From Niallia alba (GTDB lineage Bacteria; Bacillota; Bacilli; Bacillales; Cytobacillaceae): DNA of 64,000 nucleotides. The stretch is from NCBI RefSeq assembly GCF_012933555.1, contig NZ_JABBPK010000001.1, positions 3,574,001 to 3,638,000 on the forward strand, read 5' to 3'. The notes beneath the pieces are model-generated. The model saw nothing but the letters and a program-made list of their open reading frames with translations. It searched no databases and was not told the DNA's origin. Shown here in pieces: positions 20,474 to 30,360 of this stretch (within the stretch, counting starts at the first letter, position 1; each line of letters starts with the position of its first letter). The position numbers and the translations under genes are program-made.

Positions 20474-20584
20474 CGTTTCATCACCCACATACGTAAAATA
20501 AACATTCCTCTTTTAATCCTACCTACTTATCATACCATGAACTGTAAGAATTCTATAATCAAGTAGTATTGTGAAAAGCATACT

Positions 20585-20622
20585 AAAAAACTCTTCTAGC
20601 TACATATAAAGCTAGAAGAGTT
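20585..20622 (-). terminator. Terminator after the zapA-cvpA pair
   Basis: A 13-bp perfect stem, AACTCTTCTAGCT (20589-20601) and AGCTAGAAGAGTT (20610-20622), followed by T-rich sequence on the minus strand. It implies a separate promoter for polX or partial readthrough. Confidence 0.88.
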
Positions 20623-20631
20623 CCCTCTTTT

Positions 20632-21180
20632 CTATGAAGCCATATAATCAAACCATAAATCTTTTATTTTCTCAGAAAAATATGGAGTATTTTCTATCAT
20701 CCATGCTGCAACAGAGGATTCATTTAATTGAGTTTGCATAAAACCAACCGGGATTAAAATAGAAATATATAATAGAAGGAATAATAGCAAATATGTTTCA
20801 ACAAATCCTAATACAGCACCAGCCCATGTATTTAACTGCTTTAAGATTGGTATACTAGCAACAAAGTCTATCATACTACCAAGAATTTGCCAAATAATTT
20901 TCACAACAAAAAATATCACAATAAAGGAGAAGCCTCTATAAAAAACTTCTTCTATATTTGCTGTTTGAATAAGGGAATGTAGAAAACTACTTTCTCCTGC
21001 ATTTGGATACGGAATCCACAGTGTTAATTTTTGCGATAAGGGAATATAGTATTTATTAGCAACTATAAACGCAACTATAAAACCTGTTAAGTGTATGACT
21101 TGCATAATAAATCCTCTTTTCAGTCCTCTAAGAAGACCAAAAAGCAGCAATATAACTAAAATAATGTCTAACATGAACAT
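20632..21180 (-). CDS. yshB: CvpA family membrane protein (YshB)
   Basis: A 182-residue protein with four hydrophobic helices (about 4-24, 29-48, 78-104, 118-142), matching the CvpA/colicin V production family. It starts MFMLDIILVILLLFGLLRGLKRGF; the second Met could be the true start. The physiological role in Bacillus is not known. It lies two bases after the zapA stop, so the two are one operon, as in B. subtilis. Confidence 0.85.
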   Translation of the reverse strand: MFMLDIILVILLLFGLLRGLKRGFIMQVIHLTGFIVAFIVANKYYIPLSQKLTLWIPYPNAGESSFLHSLIQTANIEEVFYRGFSFIVIFFVVKIIWQILGSMIDFVASIPILKQLNTWAGAVLGFVETYLLLFLLLYISILIPVGFMQTQLNESSVAAWMIENTPYFSEKIKDLWFDYMAS

Positions 21181-21182
21181 GG

Positions 21183-21446
21183 TCAGTCCTTTTCTCTTCT
21201 TTTTAATTCTTCTTCCAATTCTTTCACACGATCCTCTAGATTTATATAGTCGTTTACTATATTAACCGCAGTAAGGACGGCAAGTTTATTCAAATCAAGT
21301 GAGGGATTCTTAACATGAATTTCACGCATTTTTTCATCAACTATGGAGGCAACCAATCTAACATGGCTAGAAGGTTCTTTCCCTATTATTGTATATGGTG
21401 TTCCGTATATATCAACATTTGTTCGATTTTTAGGGGTATTTGACAC
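21183..21446 (-). CDS. zapA: Cell division protein ZapA
   Basis: 87 residues from the GTG at 21446, preceded by GGAGG at seven bases; an ATG two codons earlier has the GGAGG only one base away and is unlikely. ZapA binds and bundles FtsZ. The N-terminal TNVDIYGTPYTIIG strand region, a middle LDLNKLAVLTAVNIVNDYI helix and a C-terminal coiled coil are visible. In B. subtilis rnhC lies between pheT and zapA; here that gene is missing and a MITE-like repeat occupies the gap. Confidence 0.93.
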   Translation of the reverse strand: MSNTPKNRTNVDIYGTPYTIIGKEPSSHVRLVASIVDEKMREIHVKNPSLDLNKLAVLTAVNIVNDYINLEDRVKELEEELKRREKD

Positions 21447-21580
21447 GTCCATGCCTCCATTCTAAAGAATCCTAGTTTCTATCATATCATGAACTATTCT
21501 TGCTAGGGAAGTCATTCGAATAGATTCTCTTGTAAGACTTGCGATAACGGGAAATATTTACTGATATCATCAAATAAAAA

Positions 21581-21788
21581 GGCTGTTTTCGTAAAGTTTG
21601 TTGCGATTACCCGCAGCCGGAATACACTTCGCTTTCCGTGGGCTCGCGCTGAGCCTCCTCAGCTTCGCCTCCGGGGTCTCAGACAATCTCGCTAATCCCA
21701 CAGGAGTCTTCGTGTATTCCGGCTGCTCCATTTTTCCAACTAATTCTTTTTTCCCATTGAATAGACAACAATCCTTTAGAAAACAGCC
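21581..21788. repeat. MITE-like palindromic element, family A copy 1 (208 bp)
   Basis: Termini are GGCTGTTTTCGTAAAG and, inverted, GGCTGTTTTCTAAAG. Inside is a GC-rich palindrome bounded by GCAGCCGGAATACAC and GTGTATTCCGGCTGC. It is flanked by the 8-bp direct repeat AATAAAAA (21573-21580 and 21789-21796), the pattern of a transposed non-autonomous element. It carries no credible gene. Copies at 31539 (same ends) and at 33197 and 41490 (related cores). Confidence 0.8.
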
Positions 21789-21791
21789 AAT

Positions 21792-21828
21792 AAAAAAACA
21801 TCTCAGCGTATCACTCCGAGATGTTTTT
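21792..21828 (-). terminator. pheST terminator
   Basis: On the minus strand AAACATCTC pairs with GAGATGTTT followed by a T-run, directly after the pheT stop. Confidence 0.85.
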
Positions 21829-21836
21829 CCTATTCA

Positions 21837-24251
21837 TTAGCCTCTTAACGAAGCACCAGCTTTTTCTTTCACTGCTTCAAGCACTTTTTCATGAGCTTTA
21901 CTGATCATTTCATCAGTTAATGTTTGTTCTGGGTCGAAATACGTTAAAGAGAAAGCAATTGATTTTTTCCCTTCTTCCATTTTTTCTCCCTCATATAAAT
22001 CAAACACTTGCACATCTTTCAACAATTTCCCACCAGCTTCAATAATAATGTCTTGAAGGTTGCCCGCTAAAATTTGTTTATCAACAACGAGTGCGATATC
22101 TCTTGTTACATATGGGAAACGAGGAATAGAAGTATAATGTAATGCTTCTACTTCTACAGCGAATAATTTAATCAAGTCTAGTTCAAAACAATATGTTTCT
22201 TTTAAATCTAAATCCTTTTGCATTTGTGGATGAACTTGACCGACAAACCCAATTGCCTCTCCATTAAGGACTATTTCGGCTGTTCTTCCTGGATGCATAC
22301 CTTCCAATTCCGCTCTAGTGAACGTAATTTGCTCAAGAATGCCTAATTTTTGGAACAAACCTTCCAATACACCTTTTACAACGAAGAAATCAACTGTTTT
22401 CTTTTCTCCTTGCCATTGGTGAGTGCTCCAAATACCTGTAACAGCACCAGCTAAATGTTCTCTTTCCTCTGGAAGCTCTTGTTCTCCATTCGCTAAGAAA
22501 ACAACACCTGTTTCATAAACAGCTATATTTTCATTTTGTCTTGCTGCATTATATTTAAGCACTTCTAATAGCTGTGGTACAATACTTTGACGTAATAACG
22601 CACGTTCTTCACTCATAGGCATCGCAAGTTTAATTGGATTTCTTTTCTCTAAAGCAAAACTATGCACTTTTGCTTCATTTGTTAAAGAATACGTAATTGC
22701 TTGATATAACCCAGCGGATTCTAAATATCTACGTGCCATACGACGCTTTTTCTGATAAGCAGTTAAAGCACCTGGTGTAGCTGCGCCAATTGGCAATGTT
22801 TTCGGTAAGTTATCATAACCAAAAAGACGTGCAACCTCTTCTATTAGATCTGCCTCGATAACAATATCATTTCTTCTTGTCGGAACAGTTATTGTGAATG
22901 TATCGCCTTCCACTTGTGTTGTAAATTGAAGACTATCAAAAATAGCTGTTACTCCATTCGTCTCTAAAGAGGTTCCTAATGTTTGATTAATTTTTTCTAG
23001 CGTAATCGAAACTACTTTTGGTTCAGCAGTTAATGTATCAACTGCTACTTCCCCTTCAAGCACTTCTCCGCCTGCATATAAATGTAATAATTGGCAAGCT
23101 CTATCTGCCGCTTGTCGTACTCGATTTGGATCAATACCTTTTTCATATCTTGCACTTGCTTCACTTCTTAAACCAATTACTTTTGATGATCTGCGAATTA
23201 CTTTACTGTCAAAATAAGCAGATTCTAATAAAACAGTTGTCGTATCAGACTGTACTTCAGAATTTGCGCCACCCATTACTCCCGCAACTGCAATTCCTTC
23301 TTTTCCATTCGTAATAAGTAGATTATCCACTGATAATGTTCTTTCTGTTTCGTCAAGCGTCGTAATCTTTTCTCCACTTTGTGCTCTTCTTACTAGAATT
23401 TCTTTTGAACCAATTTTATCATAATCAAAAGCATGCAACGGTTGACCATATTCTAATAAAATATAGTTCGTAATATCTACCACATTGTTATGTGGACGAA
23501 TTCCTGCTGCCATTAATTTTCCTTGCATCCATAATGGAGATGGAGCGATTTTAACCTTTTTAATTACTCTTGCTGTATATAATGGCGTAGCTGCATTCTC
23601 TTCAACAGAAACTTTAATATAATCAGATGCTTTCTCATTAATAGTTGGATATTTCGTATCAGGTAATTTTACTTCTTTTTCTAAAATTGCCGCTACTTCA
23701 TAAGCTACACCAAGCATGCTTAAGCAATCTGCACGGTTAGGTGTTAGGCCAAGTTCTAAAACTGCATCATTTCGTTGTAAATATTCTAACGCATTCTTTC
23801 CAACTTCAACATCATTAGGGAAGACAAAAATACCTTGTGCATAATCTTTGGCAACCATCTTGCCTTCGATGCCAAGCTCTTGCAAGGAACAAATCATTCC
23901 GTTTGATTCTTCTCCACGAAGCTTTGCTTTTTTTATTTTGAAGTTGCCTGGAAGAACTGCTCCTACTTTTGCAACAGCAACTTTTTGGCCCTTATCTACA
24001 TTGGGAGCACCACAGATAATTTGTATTGGATCGCCCTCTCCAACATCTACTAAACATTTATTCAATTTGTCTGCATTTGGATGTTGCTCACGCTCCACAA
24101 CATAACCAATGACTACATTTTTAATACCTTCATCGAGAATCTCGACACCTTCTACTTCGATACCGCTCTTTGTAATTTTTTCTGCTAATTCATCAGGACT
24201 AATGCCATTTAAATCTACATATTCATTTAACCAATTATAGGATACTAACAT
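21837..24251 (-). CDS. pheT: Phenylalanyl-tRNA synthetase beta subunit
   Basis: An 804-residue PheT, full length. An EMAP/OB tRNA-binding domain (about 40-150, with [13 protein letters not shown]), B3/B4 editing domain, B5 domain and C-terminal anticodon-binding FDX domain ([16 protein letters not shown]) are recognised. With PheS it makes the alpha2beta2 enzyme that charges tRNA-Phe and clears mischarged Tyr. GGAGG precedes the ATG. The gap to pheS is 19 bp and the pair is controlled by the Phe T-box upstream of pheS. Confidence 0.98.
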   Translation of the reverse strand: MLVSYNWLNEYVDLNGISPDELAEKITKSGIEVEGVEILDEGIKNVVIGYVVEREQHPNADKLNKCLVDVGEGDPIQIICGAPNVDKGQKVAVAKVGAVLPGNFKIKKAKLRGEESNGMICSLQELGIEGKMVAKDYAQGIFVFPNDVEVGKNALEYLQRNDAVLELGLTPNRADCLSMLGVAYEVAAILEKEVKLPDTKYPTINEKASDYIKVSVEENAATPLYTARVIKKVKIAPSPLWMQGKLMAAGIRPHNNVVDITNYILLEYGQPLHAFDYDKIGSKEILVRRAQSGEKITTLDETERTLSVDNLLITNGKEGIAVAGVMGGANSEVQSDTTTVLLESAYFDSKVIRRSSKVIGLRSEASARYEKGIDPNRVRQAADRACQLLHLYAGGEVLEGEVAVDTLTAEPKVVSITLEKINQTLGTSLETNGVTAIFDSLQFTTQVEGDTFTITVPTRRNDIVIEADLIEEVARLFGYDNLPKTLPIGAATPGALTAYQKKRRMARRYLESAGLYQAITYSLTNEAKVHSFALEKRNPIKLAMPMSEERALLRQSIVPQLLEVLKYNAARQNENIAVYETGVVFLANGEQELPEEREHLAGAVTGIWSTHQWQGEKKTVDFFVVKGVLEGLFQKLGILEQITFTRAELEGMHPGRTAEIVLNGEAIGFVGQVHPQMQKDLDLKETYCFELDLIKLFAVEVEALHYTSIPRFPYVTRDIALVVDKQILAGNLQDIIIEAGGKLLKDVQVFDLYEGEKMEEGKKSIAFSLTYFDPEQTLTDEMISKAHEKVLEAVKEKAGASLRG

Positions 24252-24270
24252 TTTTTCTCCTCCACCCCTA

Positions 24271-25311
24271 TTAATATTCCGGTACTGAAAATTGTTTTAA
24301 GAAACGCACATCATTTGTATAGAAATGACGGATATCATCAATTCCATATTTCAACATAGCAATTCGCTCAGGACCCATTCCAAAAGCAAACCCAGAATAT
24401 TTTTTCGAGTCAAATCCGGACATTTCCAATACATTTGGATGAACCATTCCGGCTCCTAAGATTTCGATCCACCCTGTTTTTTTACACACACTACATCCTG
24501 CACCTTTACAGATGAAACAAGAAATATCTACCTCAACGGAAGGCTCAGTAAATGGGAAAAAGCTTGGACGTAAGCGGATTTCTCTTTCTTCTCCAAACAT
24601 TTTCTTCGCAAAAACTTCAAGTGTCCCAATTAAATCGCTCATACGAATGTTTTCGTCTACTACAAGCCCTTCAATCTGCATAAATTGGTGGGAATGAGTC
24701 GCATCATCATTATCACGACGATATACTTTACCAGGACAAATAATTTTGACTGGACCTTTCCCTTTATGCTTCTCTAACGTTCTTGCTTGCATTGGGGAAG
24801 TTTGTGTTCTAAGCAATGTTTCTTCTGTAATATAAAATGAATCCTGCATATCCCTAGCTGGGTGATCTTTAGGAAGATTCAAGGCTTCAAAATTATAGTA
24901 ATCATTTTCTACCTCTGGTCCTTCTTCAATGGTATAACCCATACCAATAAAGAGATCTTCAATTTCTTCCACTACTCTTGTAAGTGGATGGTGATTCCCC
25001 ACAGCGACTGGACGTCCAGGTAATGTAATATCAATTTTCTCAGAAGCAATTTTTTCATGGACAATTGCTTCTTCTAATGCTTTTTGTTTTGCTTCAATGT
25101 GATGAGTAATTTCATCACGAATTACATTCACTAACGCACCCATTTTTGGTCTTTCTTCTGCAGATAGTTTGCCCATCCCTTTTAACACTTCTGTGATCGG
25201 ACCTTTTTTACCTAAGTATGCAATACGAATTTCATTTAATTCTTTCATATCATTACTGTTTTCAATGCGTGTTAGCGCTTCAGCTTGCAGTTCTTTTAAT
25301 TTATCTTCCAT
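24271..25311 (-). CDS. pheS: Phenylalanyl-tRNA synthetase alpha subunit
   Basis: A 346-residue catalytic subunit with an N-terminal coiled coil (about 1-85) that contacts tRNA and a class II catalytic domain. Motif 2 is [22 protein letters not shown], and motif 3 is [24 protein letters not shown] precedes the ATG. First gene of pheST, behind a T-box leader. Confidence 0.98.
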   Translation of the reverse strand: MEDKLKELQAEALTRIENSNDMKELNEIRIAYLGKKGPITEVLKGMGKLSAEERPKMGALVNVIRDEITHHIEAKQKALEEAIVHEKIASEKIDITLPGRPVAVGNHHPLTRVVEEIEDLFIGMGYTIEEGPEVENDYYNFEALNLPKDHPARDMQDSFYITEETLLRTQTSPMQARTLEKHKGKGPVKIICPGKVYRRDNDDATHSHQFMQIEGLVVDENIRMSDLIGTLEVFAKKMFGEEREIRLRPSFFPFTEPSVEVDISCFICKGAGCSVCKKTGWIEILGAGMVHPNVLEMSGFDSKKYSGFAFGMGPERIAMLKYGIDDIRHFYTNDVRFLKQFSVPEY

Positions 25312-25354
25312 TACATTTCCTCCTTAATATATTGTTTTCGCATGAAAATTGGCA

Positions 25355-25633
25355 TAAAAAAACCCCATCCCCAAAAAAGGGACGAGGTTATTGTCGCGGT
25401 ACCACCCTAATTAACTTGTATGTATATAAAACAAGTTCACTTCATTTGGATAACGGTAGTCTATACCGGTACATCTTTACACCTTTCTAAAAGAAAAATG
25501 GTCCCGATGCCGACTCAGGAGGTGAACTTCATAAATGCTTTTAATAAAAATGCTTTCAGTCTACGGCATTTTCTTCCTACATTAAAAATCATCTATTACT
25601 TTTCTCCATCAATGTCTTTATTCATGTAATTTG
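25355..25633 (-). promoter_or_regulatory. T-box leader for phenylalanine, controls pheST
   Basis: The minus strand has the T-box core AGGGTGGTACCGCG (about 25395-25408), followed by a terminator with CCTCGTCCC and GGGGATGGGG and a T-run at about 25360-25388. Upstream, the stem I region carries GAAGTTCACC, in which TTC (complement of 25524-25526) is the likely Phe specifier codon. Uncharged tRNA-Phe would base-pair here and with the TGG bulge to stop termination. 25669-25800 holds nothing else I recognise. Confidence 0.93.
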
Positions 25634-25639
25634 GTTTTA

Positions 25640-25668
25640 ATTATAATATATATCTATTCAGTTTTCAA
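25640..25668 (-). promoter_or_regulatory. pheST promoter
   Basis: TTGAAA, 17 bases, TATAAT on the minus strand, placing the transcript start at the head of the T-box. Confidence 0.82.
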
Positions 25669-25800
25669 ATGCCTTTTTAGTTTGAACTCAGACTTTCTCG
25701 CATTTCCCATAAGAGTCGAACGAGTGCCTCTTCCGCCCCACATTATTTTATTTTCAAATGCTGCTTCCAACTCAATAAATGCGTACCGTTAGAAATCAGT

Positions 25801-26547
25801 CTATTTAAAATAATACATTAAAATTCCTGCTGCAACAGCGACGTTTAGGGATTCGCTTTTTCCATGGATTGGTATATACAAATTAGTATCTGTCTTGCTT
25901 AATACTTGTTTGCTTACACCACTACCCTCATTGCCCAAGATTAAACAAAAAGTATCTGTCTTTTCTATTTCTCGATAGTTTCTACCATTTTCAAGGGCTG
26001 TTCCATAAACAGGAATATGTCTTTCTTTTAAAGCATCAATAAAGGCAGACAAATTTGTTTTTACAATAGGCAGGTGAAAATGGCTGCCTTGCCCTGATCG
26101 GACTACTTTCGGGTTGTAAATATCTACTGTCCCTTCTCCAATTATAACAGCATCCACCCCTGCTGCATCTGCTGTTCGGATAATGGTTCCCATGTTACCA
26201 GGGTCTTGTACTTGATCAATCGCAATAAAGGTTTGGGCCGTAGACAAGATTTCTGGATAATCAAGTTGTCTGCATAAAGCAAAAATTCCTTGTGGCGTTT
26301 CCGTATCCGATAATTCCTTAATAATTTCTTTCGTTACAATCGTTATTGGTATATCTCCGTAATCCCAAGAAGGTACATCGATTTCTTCTGAAATAATTAA
26401 ATCGATAATAGCCTCTGCTTTAAAAGCCTCTTCCACTAAGTGGAAACCTTCTACCAAGAACGTTCCTGTCTTCTCTCTTTCTTTTTTCGTTAACCTTTTC
26501 TTCCATTCTTTAACTTGTGGATTTTTCACTGAAAGTATGTGCTTCAC
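25801..26547 (-). CDS. ysgA: SpoU/TrmH-family RNA 2'-O-methyltransferase (YsgA)
   Basis: A 248-residue SPOUT methyltransferase. The N-terminal substrate-binding domain (about 1-95) is followed by the knotted SAM domain with QDPGNMGTIIRTADAAGVDAVIIG, LILGNEGSGVS and IPIHGKSESLNVAVAAGI, the three SpoU motifs. The target is probably a ribose in rRNA; the exact site is not shown by sequence. The start is GTG at 26547 with AAGGAG eight bases upstream. The position between sspI and pheS matches ysgA of B. subtilis. Confidence 0.93.
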   Translation of the reverse strand: MKHILSVKNPQVKEWKKRLTKKEREKTGTFLVEGFHLVEEAFKAEAIIDLIISEEIDVPSWDYGDIPITIVTKEIIKELSDTETPQGIFALCRQLDYPEILSTAQTFIAIDQVQDPGNMGTIIRTADAAGVDAVIIGEGTVDIYNPKVVRSGQGSHFHLPIVKTNLSAFIDALKERHIPVYGTALENGRNYREIEKTDTFCLILGNEGSGVSKQVLSKTDTNLYIPIHGKSESLNVAVAAGILMYYFK

Positions 26548-26806
26548 TTACTATTCTCCTTCATAATCACTATCTGTTCTCATATTCTTTCATTTAGGAT
26601 GTTTGTATAGTTTGTTACTAATTTTAGCAGCCTAAGTTTAAATTTTTTTCATATTCCTTTATTATATCGTAAATAAAATACATAATAAACGTCATTGGTG
26701 AAATGATAAAAAATAGATATGTTCTTCAAAAACGTCTATCTATATCATTTACAAATTCTTAGAGCTGACGTTGAGAGATAATAATGGAAAGAAGGGTGCT
26801 TATTTT

Positions 26807-27013
26807 ATGAATTTAAATTTACGAAATGCGATCATCCATAATGTAGCTGGCAATTCTCAGGATGAATTAAAGGATACAATCGTGGATGCTATCCAAAATG
26901 GGGAAGAAAAAATGTTGCCTGGCTTAGGCGTTTTATTTGAAGTAATTTGGAAGAATTCATCGGAAGAGGATAAAACAGAAATGCTGCAAACATTAGAAAA
27001 TGGTTTAAAATGA
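26807..27013 (+). CDS. sspI: Small acid-soluble spore protein SspI
   Basis: 68 residues from the ATG at 26807. It begins [20 protein letters not shown] and contains [16 protein letters not shown], the SspI hallmark. A longer in-frame reading from 26771 adds residues unlike the family. It is a minor spore-core protein made in the forespore under sigma-G. It is not an alpha/beta DNA-binding SASP. I could not find a clear sigma-G promoter upstream. It converges with xylB and shares a terminator with it. Confidence 0.95.
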   Translation: MNLNLRNAIIHNVAGNSQDELKDTIVDAIQNGEEKMLPGLGVLFEVIWKNSSEEDKTEMLQTLENGLK

Positions 27014-27014
27014 T

Positions 27015-27043
27015 TAAAAAGAAGGAGAGATCTCCTTCTTTTT
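27015..27043. terminator. Bidirectional terminator between sspI and xylB
   Basis: AAAAAGAAGGAGA and TCCTTCTTTTT form a perfect stem with A and T tails on both sides. Confidence 0.88.
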
Positions 27044-27051
27044 AGGTTATA

Positions 27052-28551
27052 TTAGTCATTTAGTGCATGGAGTTTATGGGTAGTTTCTTTTGTTGCAGCA
27101 TATACTCCTTTATAAATCTCATATACCTTTTTATATTTCTTTACATTTTCAGGATTTGGTAAAAACTCTTCTTTATAGTGGACAAATTTATCTACACATT
27201 CATTCATCGTTGGAAACCAGCTTAATCCAACTGCTGCAATCATAGCTGCTCCTAATCCTGGTCCTTGTTCCACTGTCAAATTAACCACTGGTGCATTAAA
27301 AACGTCAGCTTGTATTTGGAGCCAATCACTATTTTTCGCTCCTCCCCCTACAGAGACAATACGAGTAAACTGCTTATTCGCATTTTCCTCCATAAGAATC
27401 TTACTATCATTCAACGAAAAAGTGATTCCTTCTACAACAGCGCGGGCAAAATTATCTAATGTATGTCTTGTATCCATTCCGATAAAGCTTCCTCTAATTT
27501 GGCTATCTGTATATGGTGTTCTTTCTCCCATAATATAAGGAGTAAACAATAAACCATCCGAACCAATTGCTACATTATCCATATTAGAAAGAAGCTGGTC
27601 ATAGCTTTTATCTGCGGCAAATGTATTTTTAAACCAGTTTAAACTATATCCAGCAGATAATGTTACACCCATAGAATAAAAACTGTTCTTTATCGCATGA
27701 TTGAAATAATGAACTTTCCCTTCGTAATCCTGTTGTCCATCTGGTTCATAAGAAAGGAATACACCAGATGTCCCGATACTAGCTAATCCCATCCCTTCTT
27801 CTACGATCCCAGCGCCTACTGCTGCACAAGCGTTATCAGCACCACCTGAAAAAACAGCAATGTCGGTTGTAAACCCAAACTTCTCTGCAAGCTCTTTTTT
27901 GATTATGCCTATCTGCTCAGAGGACTCTACAAGCTTAGGGAAAATGGATAGCGGTAGCTCAAATAATTCAGCAATTGATTCGCTCCAAACCTTTTCTTCT
28001 ACATTTAGTAATAATGTTCCTGCAGCATCTGAATACTCCATTTGCTTATTGCCGGTTAAATAGAAACCTAAATAATCTTTAGGTAATAGGAAGTGCTTAG
28101 CATGTTCCCATATAGTCGGTTCATTTTCTTTTACCCATAGCAGTTTAGGCAAAGTAAAGCCTTCTAACGCTTTATTCTTCGTGATGTGAATAACTTCCTG
28201 TCCTGCTTTATCCATTATATTTTGACATTGCTTACTTGTTCTTACATCATTCCACAAAATGGCGTTTCTTAGCGGTGCTCCATTTTCATCTAATAAAACT
28301 AAGCTATGCATCTGTCCAGAAAAGCTAATCCCTTCCGTCTTGGACGCTGCTTCTGGAAACGCTTCAATAATTTCTTTTAGCACAATATCTAATGCTTCAA
28401 TCCAAACATTAGGATTTTGCTCACTAAACTTTGGCTGTGGAGTTAAAAGCTCGTATTCAGAGCTTTTTGTTATAAGCACATTTCCTTCTTTATCCACTAG
28501 TAAGCCTTTTAATGAACTAGTCCCTAAATCAATTCCAATTACATATGACAT
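27052..28551 (-). CDS. xylB: Xylulokinase
   Basis: 499 residues from the ATG at 28551, with AAGGAG at eight bases; the longer ORF start 14 codons earlier lies in the intercistronic hairpin. FGGY-family kinase that phosphorylates D-xylulose to xylulose 5-phosphate. The N-terminal IGIDLGTSSLKGLL phosphate-loop, SFSGQMHSLVLLD, the sugar site and NACAAVGAGIVEEG segment, and C-terminal VSVGGGAKNSDWLQIQADVF are visible. It follows xylA on the same strand, 220 bases downstream, with a long hairpin between them. Confidence 0.96.
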   Translation of the reverse strand: MSYVIGIDLGTSSLKGLLVDKEGNVLITKSSEYELLTPQPKFSEQNPNVWIEALDIVLKEIIEAFPEAASKTEGISFSGQMHSLVLLDENGAPLRNAILWNDVRTSKQCQNIMDKAGQEVIHITKNKALEGFTLPKLLWVKENEPTIWEHAKHFLLPKDYLGFYLTGNKQMEYSDAAGTLLLNVEEKVWSESIAELFELPLSIFPKLVESSEQIGIIKKELAEKFGFTTDIAVFSGGADNACAAVGAGIVEEGMGLASIGTSGVFLSYEPDGQQDYEGKVHYFNHAIKNSFYSMGVTLSAGYSLNWFKNTFAADKSYDQLLSNMDNVAIGSDGLLFTPYIMGERTPYTDSQIRGSFIGMDTRHTLDNFARAVVEGITFSLNDSKILMEENANKQFTRIVSVGGGAKNSDWLQIQADVFNAPVVNLTVEQGPGLGAAMIAAVGLSWFPTMNECVDKFVHYKEEFLPNPENVKKYKKVYEIYKGVYAATKETTHKLHALND

Positions 28552-28591
28552 GTTAATTGCTCCTTTCATAAGTAGAGTGAAAACAAGGAAC

Positions 28592-28712
28592 AAAGGGATG
28601 TCTCACTTAGAGATTCAGACTTCAACATGTATATCTAGTAGATTTGTCTTAATAAGCTACTACTAATGAATATACTTGTGATGCCAGCTCCTTCTACCTG
28701 AGACACCCCTTT
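28592..28712. repeat. Inverted-repeat element between xylA and xylB
   Basis: AAAGGGATGTCTCACTTAGA (28592-28611) is the imperfect inverse of TCTACCTGAGACACCCCTTT (28693-28712), with about 80 bases between that can also pair in part (AGTAG / CTACT, GTATAT / ATATAC). It could be a MITE-like insertion or an mRNA processing/stability hairpin. No T-run follows on the xylB side. Confidence 0.65.
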
Positions 28713-28771
28713 ATTGGTGTTACCTTTTTATTTTTTTATTGTTTTAGAAAACTGCCATTTTTTATATTCTA

Positions 28772-30079
28772 TTAAACTAAATAATCGTTTAAACGAGATT
28801 TTAAGAATTCTAGATGATTTGGTTCGTTTTCAATTTGATCATGCTGTAATGCATACTCTGCTAATGTTTTTAAGTTTTCTTTTCCTTCTACAATTGATTT
28901 ACCGATACCAGTTGTATAGCTTTTATATCTGCGTTCAATCTCTTTATCGAAGAATCCATCTTCTTTTAATTTTGCCGCTGATTTTAAACCGCGTGCAAAA
29001 GTATCCATACCAGCGATATGTGCAAGAATTAAATCTTCCATTGAGAATGAAGAACGGCGTACTTTTGCATCAAAGTTGATACCACCAGGAGCAATTCCAT
29101 CATTTTCTAGCACTTGATACATTGCTAGAGTTGTATCATAGATGTTAGTTGGGAACTCATCTGTATCCCATCCAAGCATTATATCCCCCTGGTTTGCATC
29201 TAGAGATCCAAGTGCATTATAGCTTCTTGCTACTGCCATTTCATGTTCAAAAGTATGTCCTGCCAATGTAGCGTGGTTTGCTTCTAAGTTTAACTTAAAG
29301 TATTTATCAAGATCGTATTTTTGTAAGAATGCCATTGTAGTAGCTGCATCAAAATCATATTGGTGTTTTGATGGTTCCATTGGTTTTGGCTCAATTAAGA
29401 ATTGAACTTCATGATTTAATTCTTTTGCATATTCAACAGCCATATGGAAAAGACGAGCCATATTATCTTGTTCTAATTGTAAGTCCGTATTTAGTAGAGA
29501 CTCATATCCTTCACGGCCACCCCAGAATACATAATTTTTACCGCCAAGCTTTTTGCTAATTTCCAATCCTTTTTTCACTTGTGCTGCAGCATATGCGAAC
29601 ACTTCTGCATTAGATGAAGAAGCTGCACCATGTACAAAACGAGGGTTTGTAAACATATTTGCTGTATTCCATAGTAATTTAATGCCTGTTTGATCCATTT
29701 TTTCTTTAATTAAATCTGTAATTACATCTAAGTTGTTTAAGAACTCTTGAAGAGTTTCACCTTCTGGAGCAATATCTACATCATGGAAGCAAAAGAATTC
29801 AAAGCCCATTTTTTCCATTAATTCAAAGCCAGCTTCTACTCGATTTTTTGCTGTTTCCATTGGCGTTTCGCCAAACCAGTTACGAACATTTGTAGCTGCC
29901 CCGAATGGATCGGATCCATCTTGTGTTAATGTATGCCACCATGCCATGCTGAATCGTAAATGTTCTTTCATTGTTTTTCCTAATACTACTTCCTCTGGAT
30001 TGTAGTGACGATACGCAAAAATATTTTCTGTTTTTGTTCCTTCATATTTTACTTTTTTAATCATTGGAAAAAATTCCAT
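28772..30079 (-). CDS. xylA: Xylose isomerase
   Basis: A 435-residue class II xylose isomerase that turns D-xylose into D-xylulose using two divalent metals. The active-site His is in [11 protein letters not shown], and metal ligands are in [31 protein letters not shown] and [17 protein letters not shown] precedes the ATG. The promoter has a XylR operator and a cre site, so it is induced by xylose and repressed by glucose. It is divergent from xylR. Confidence 0.98.
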   Translation of the reverse strand: MEFFPMIKKVKYEGTKTENIFAYRHYNPEEVVLGKTMKEHLRFSMAWWHTLTQDGSDPFGAATNVRNWFGETPMETAKNRVEAGFELMEKMGFEFFCFHDVDIAPEGETLQEFLNNLDVITDLIKEKMDQTGIKLLWNTANMFTNPRFVHGAASSSNAEVFAYAAAQVKKGLEISKKLGGKNYVFWGGREGYESLLNTDLQLEQDNMARLFHMAVEYAKELNHEVQFLIEPKPMEPSKHQYDFDAATTMAFLQKYDLDKYFKLNLEANHATLAGHTFEHEMAVARSYNALGSLDANQGDIMLGWDTDEFPTNIYDTTLAMYQVLENDGIAPGGINFDAKVRRSSFSMEDLILAHIAGMDTFARGLKSAAKLKEDGFFDKEIERRYKSYTTGIGKSIVEGKENLKTLAEYALQHDQIENEPNHLEFLKSRLNDYLV

Positions 30080-30185
30080 TCTAATTCCCTCCTAATTGTT
30101 ATAAAAGATATTTTTCATTTTTAACTTACTTTTTTCTAAGTAGCAATTCCATTTCTCTACTAATCTATTAAACCACATTTAATTT

Positions 30186-30204
30186 GTTAGTTCAACATAC
30201 TAAC
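30186..30204. promoter_or_regulatory. XylR operator
   Basis: GTTAGTtcaacatACTAAC is a 6-6 palindrome with a 7-base centre, close to Bacillus xyl operators. It sits just downstream of the xylA -10, at about the transcription start, where bound XylR would block xylAB. Confidence 0.85.
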
Positions 30205-30211
30205 TGAATTA

Positions 30212-30240
30212 ATCATAAATCCAACAGAGTTTTTTGTCAA
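30212..30240 (-). promoter_or_regulatory. xylAB promoter
   Basis: TTGACA, 17 bases, TATGAT on the minus strand. The -35 overlaps the cre site and the start overlaps the XylR operator. Confidence 0.9.
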
Positions 30241-30249
30241 GCGCTTACA
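30235..30249. promoter_or_regulatory. cre (CcpA) site over the xylA -35
   Basis: TGTCAAGCGCTTACA has the palindromic AAGCGCTT core of CcpA sites and overlaps the -35 hexamer, so catabolite repression is expected. The 5' half deviates slightly from the consensus. Confidence 0.75.
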
Positions 30250-30360
30250 ATAGCTTTTTTACAATTTTATTTGGAAATTAGATAGAAGTATTTTAATTAG
30301 TATGGTAACCTAACAATATGAACATCGTTAAAAGGTGATTAATCAGTTTGGAGGAAAATA

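Noticed and set aside
19866-20501. 211-codon plus-strand ORF opposite polX
   Set aside because: Shadow of a well-conserved gene in another frame, with low-complexity Ser-rich translation.
25218-25629. Plus-strand ORFs opposite pheS and its leader
   Set aside because: They lie over the T-box on the opposite strand; no ribosome site.
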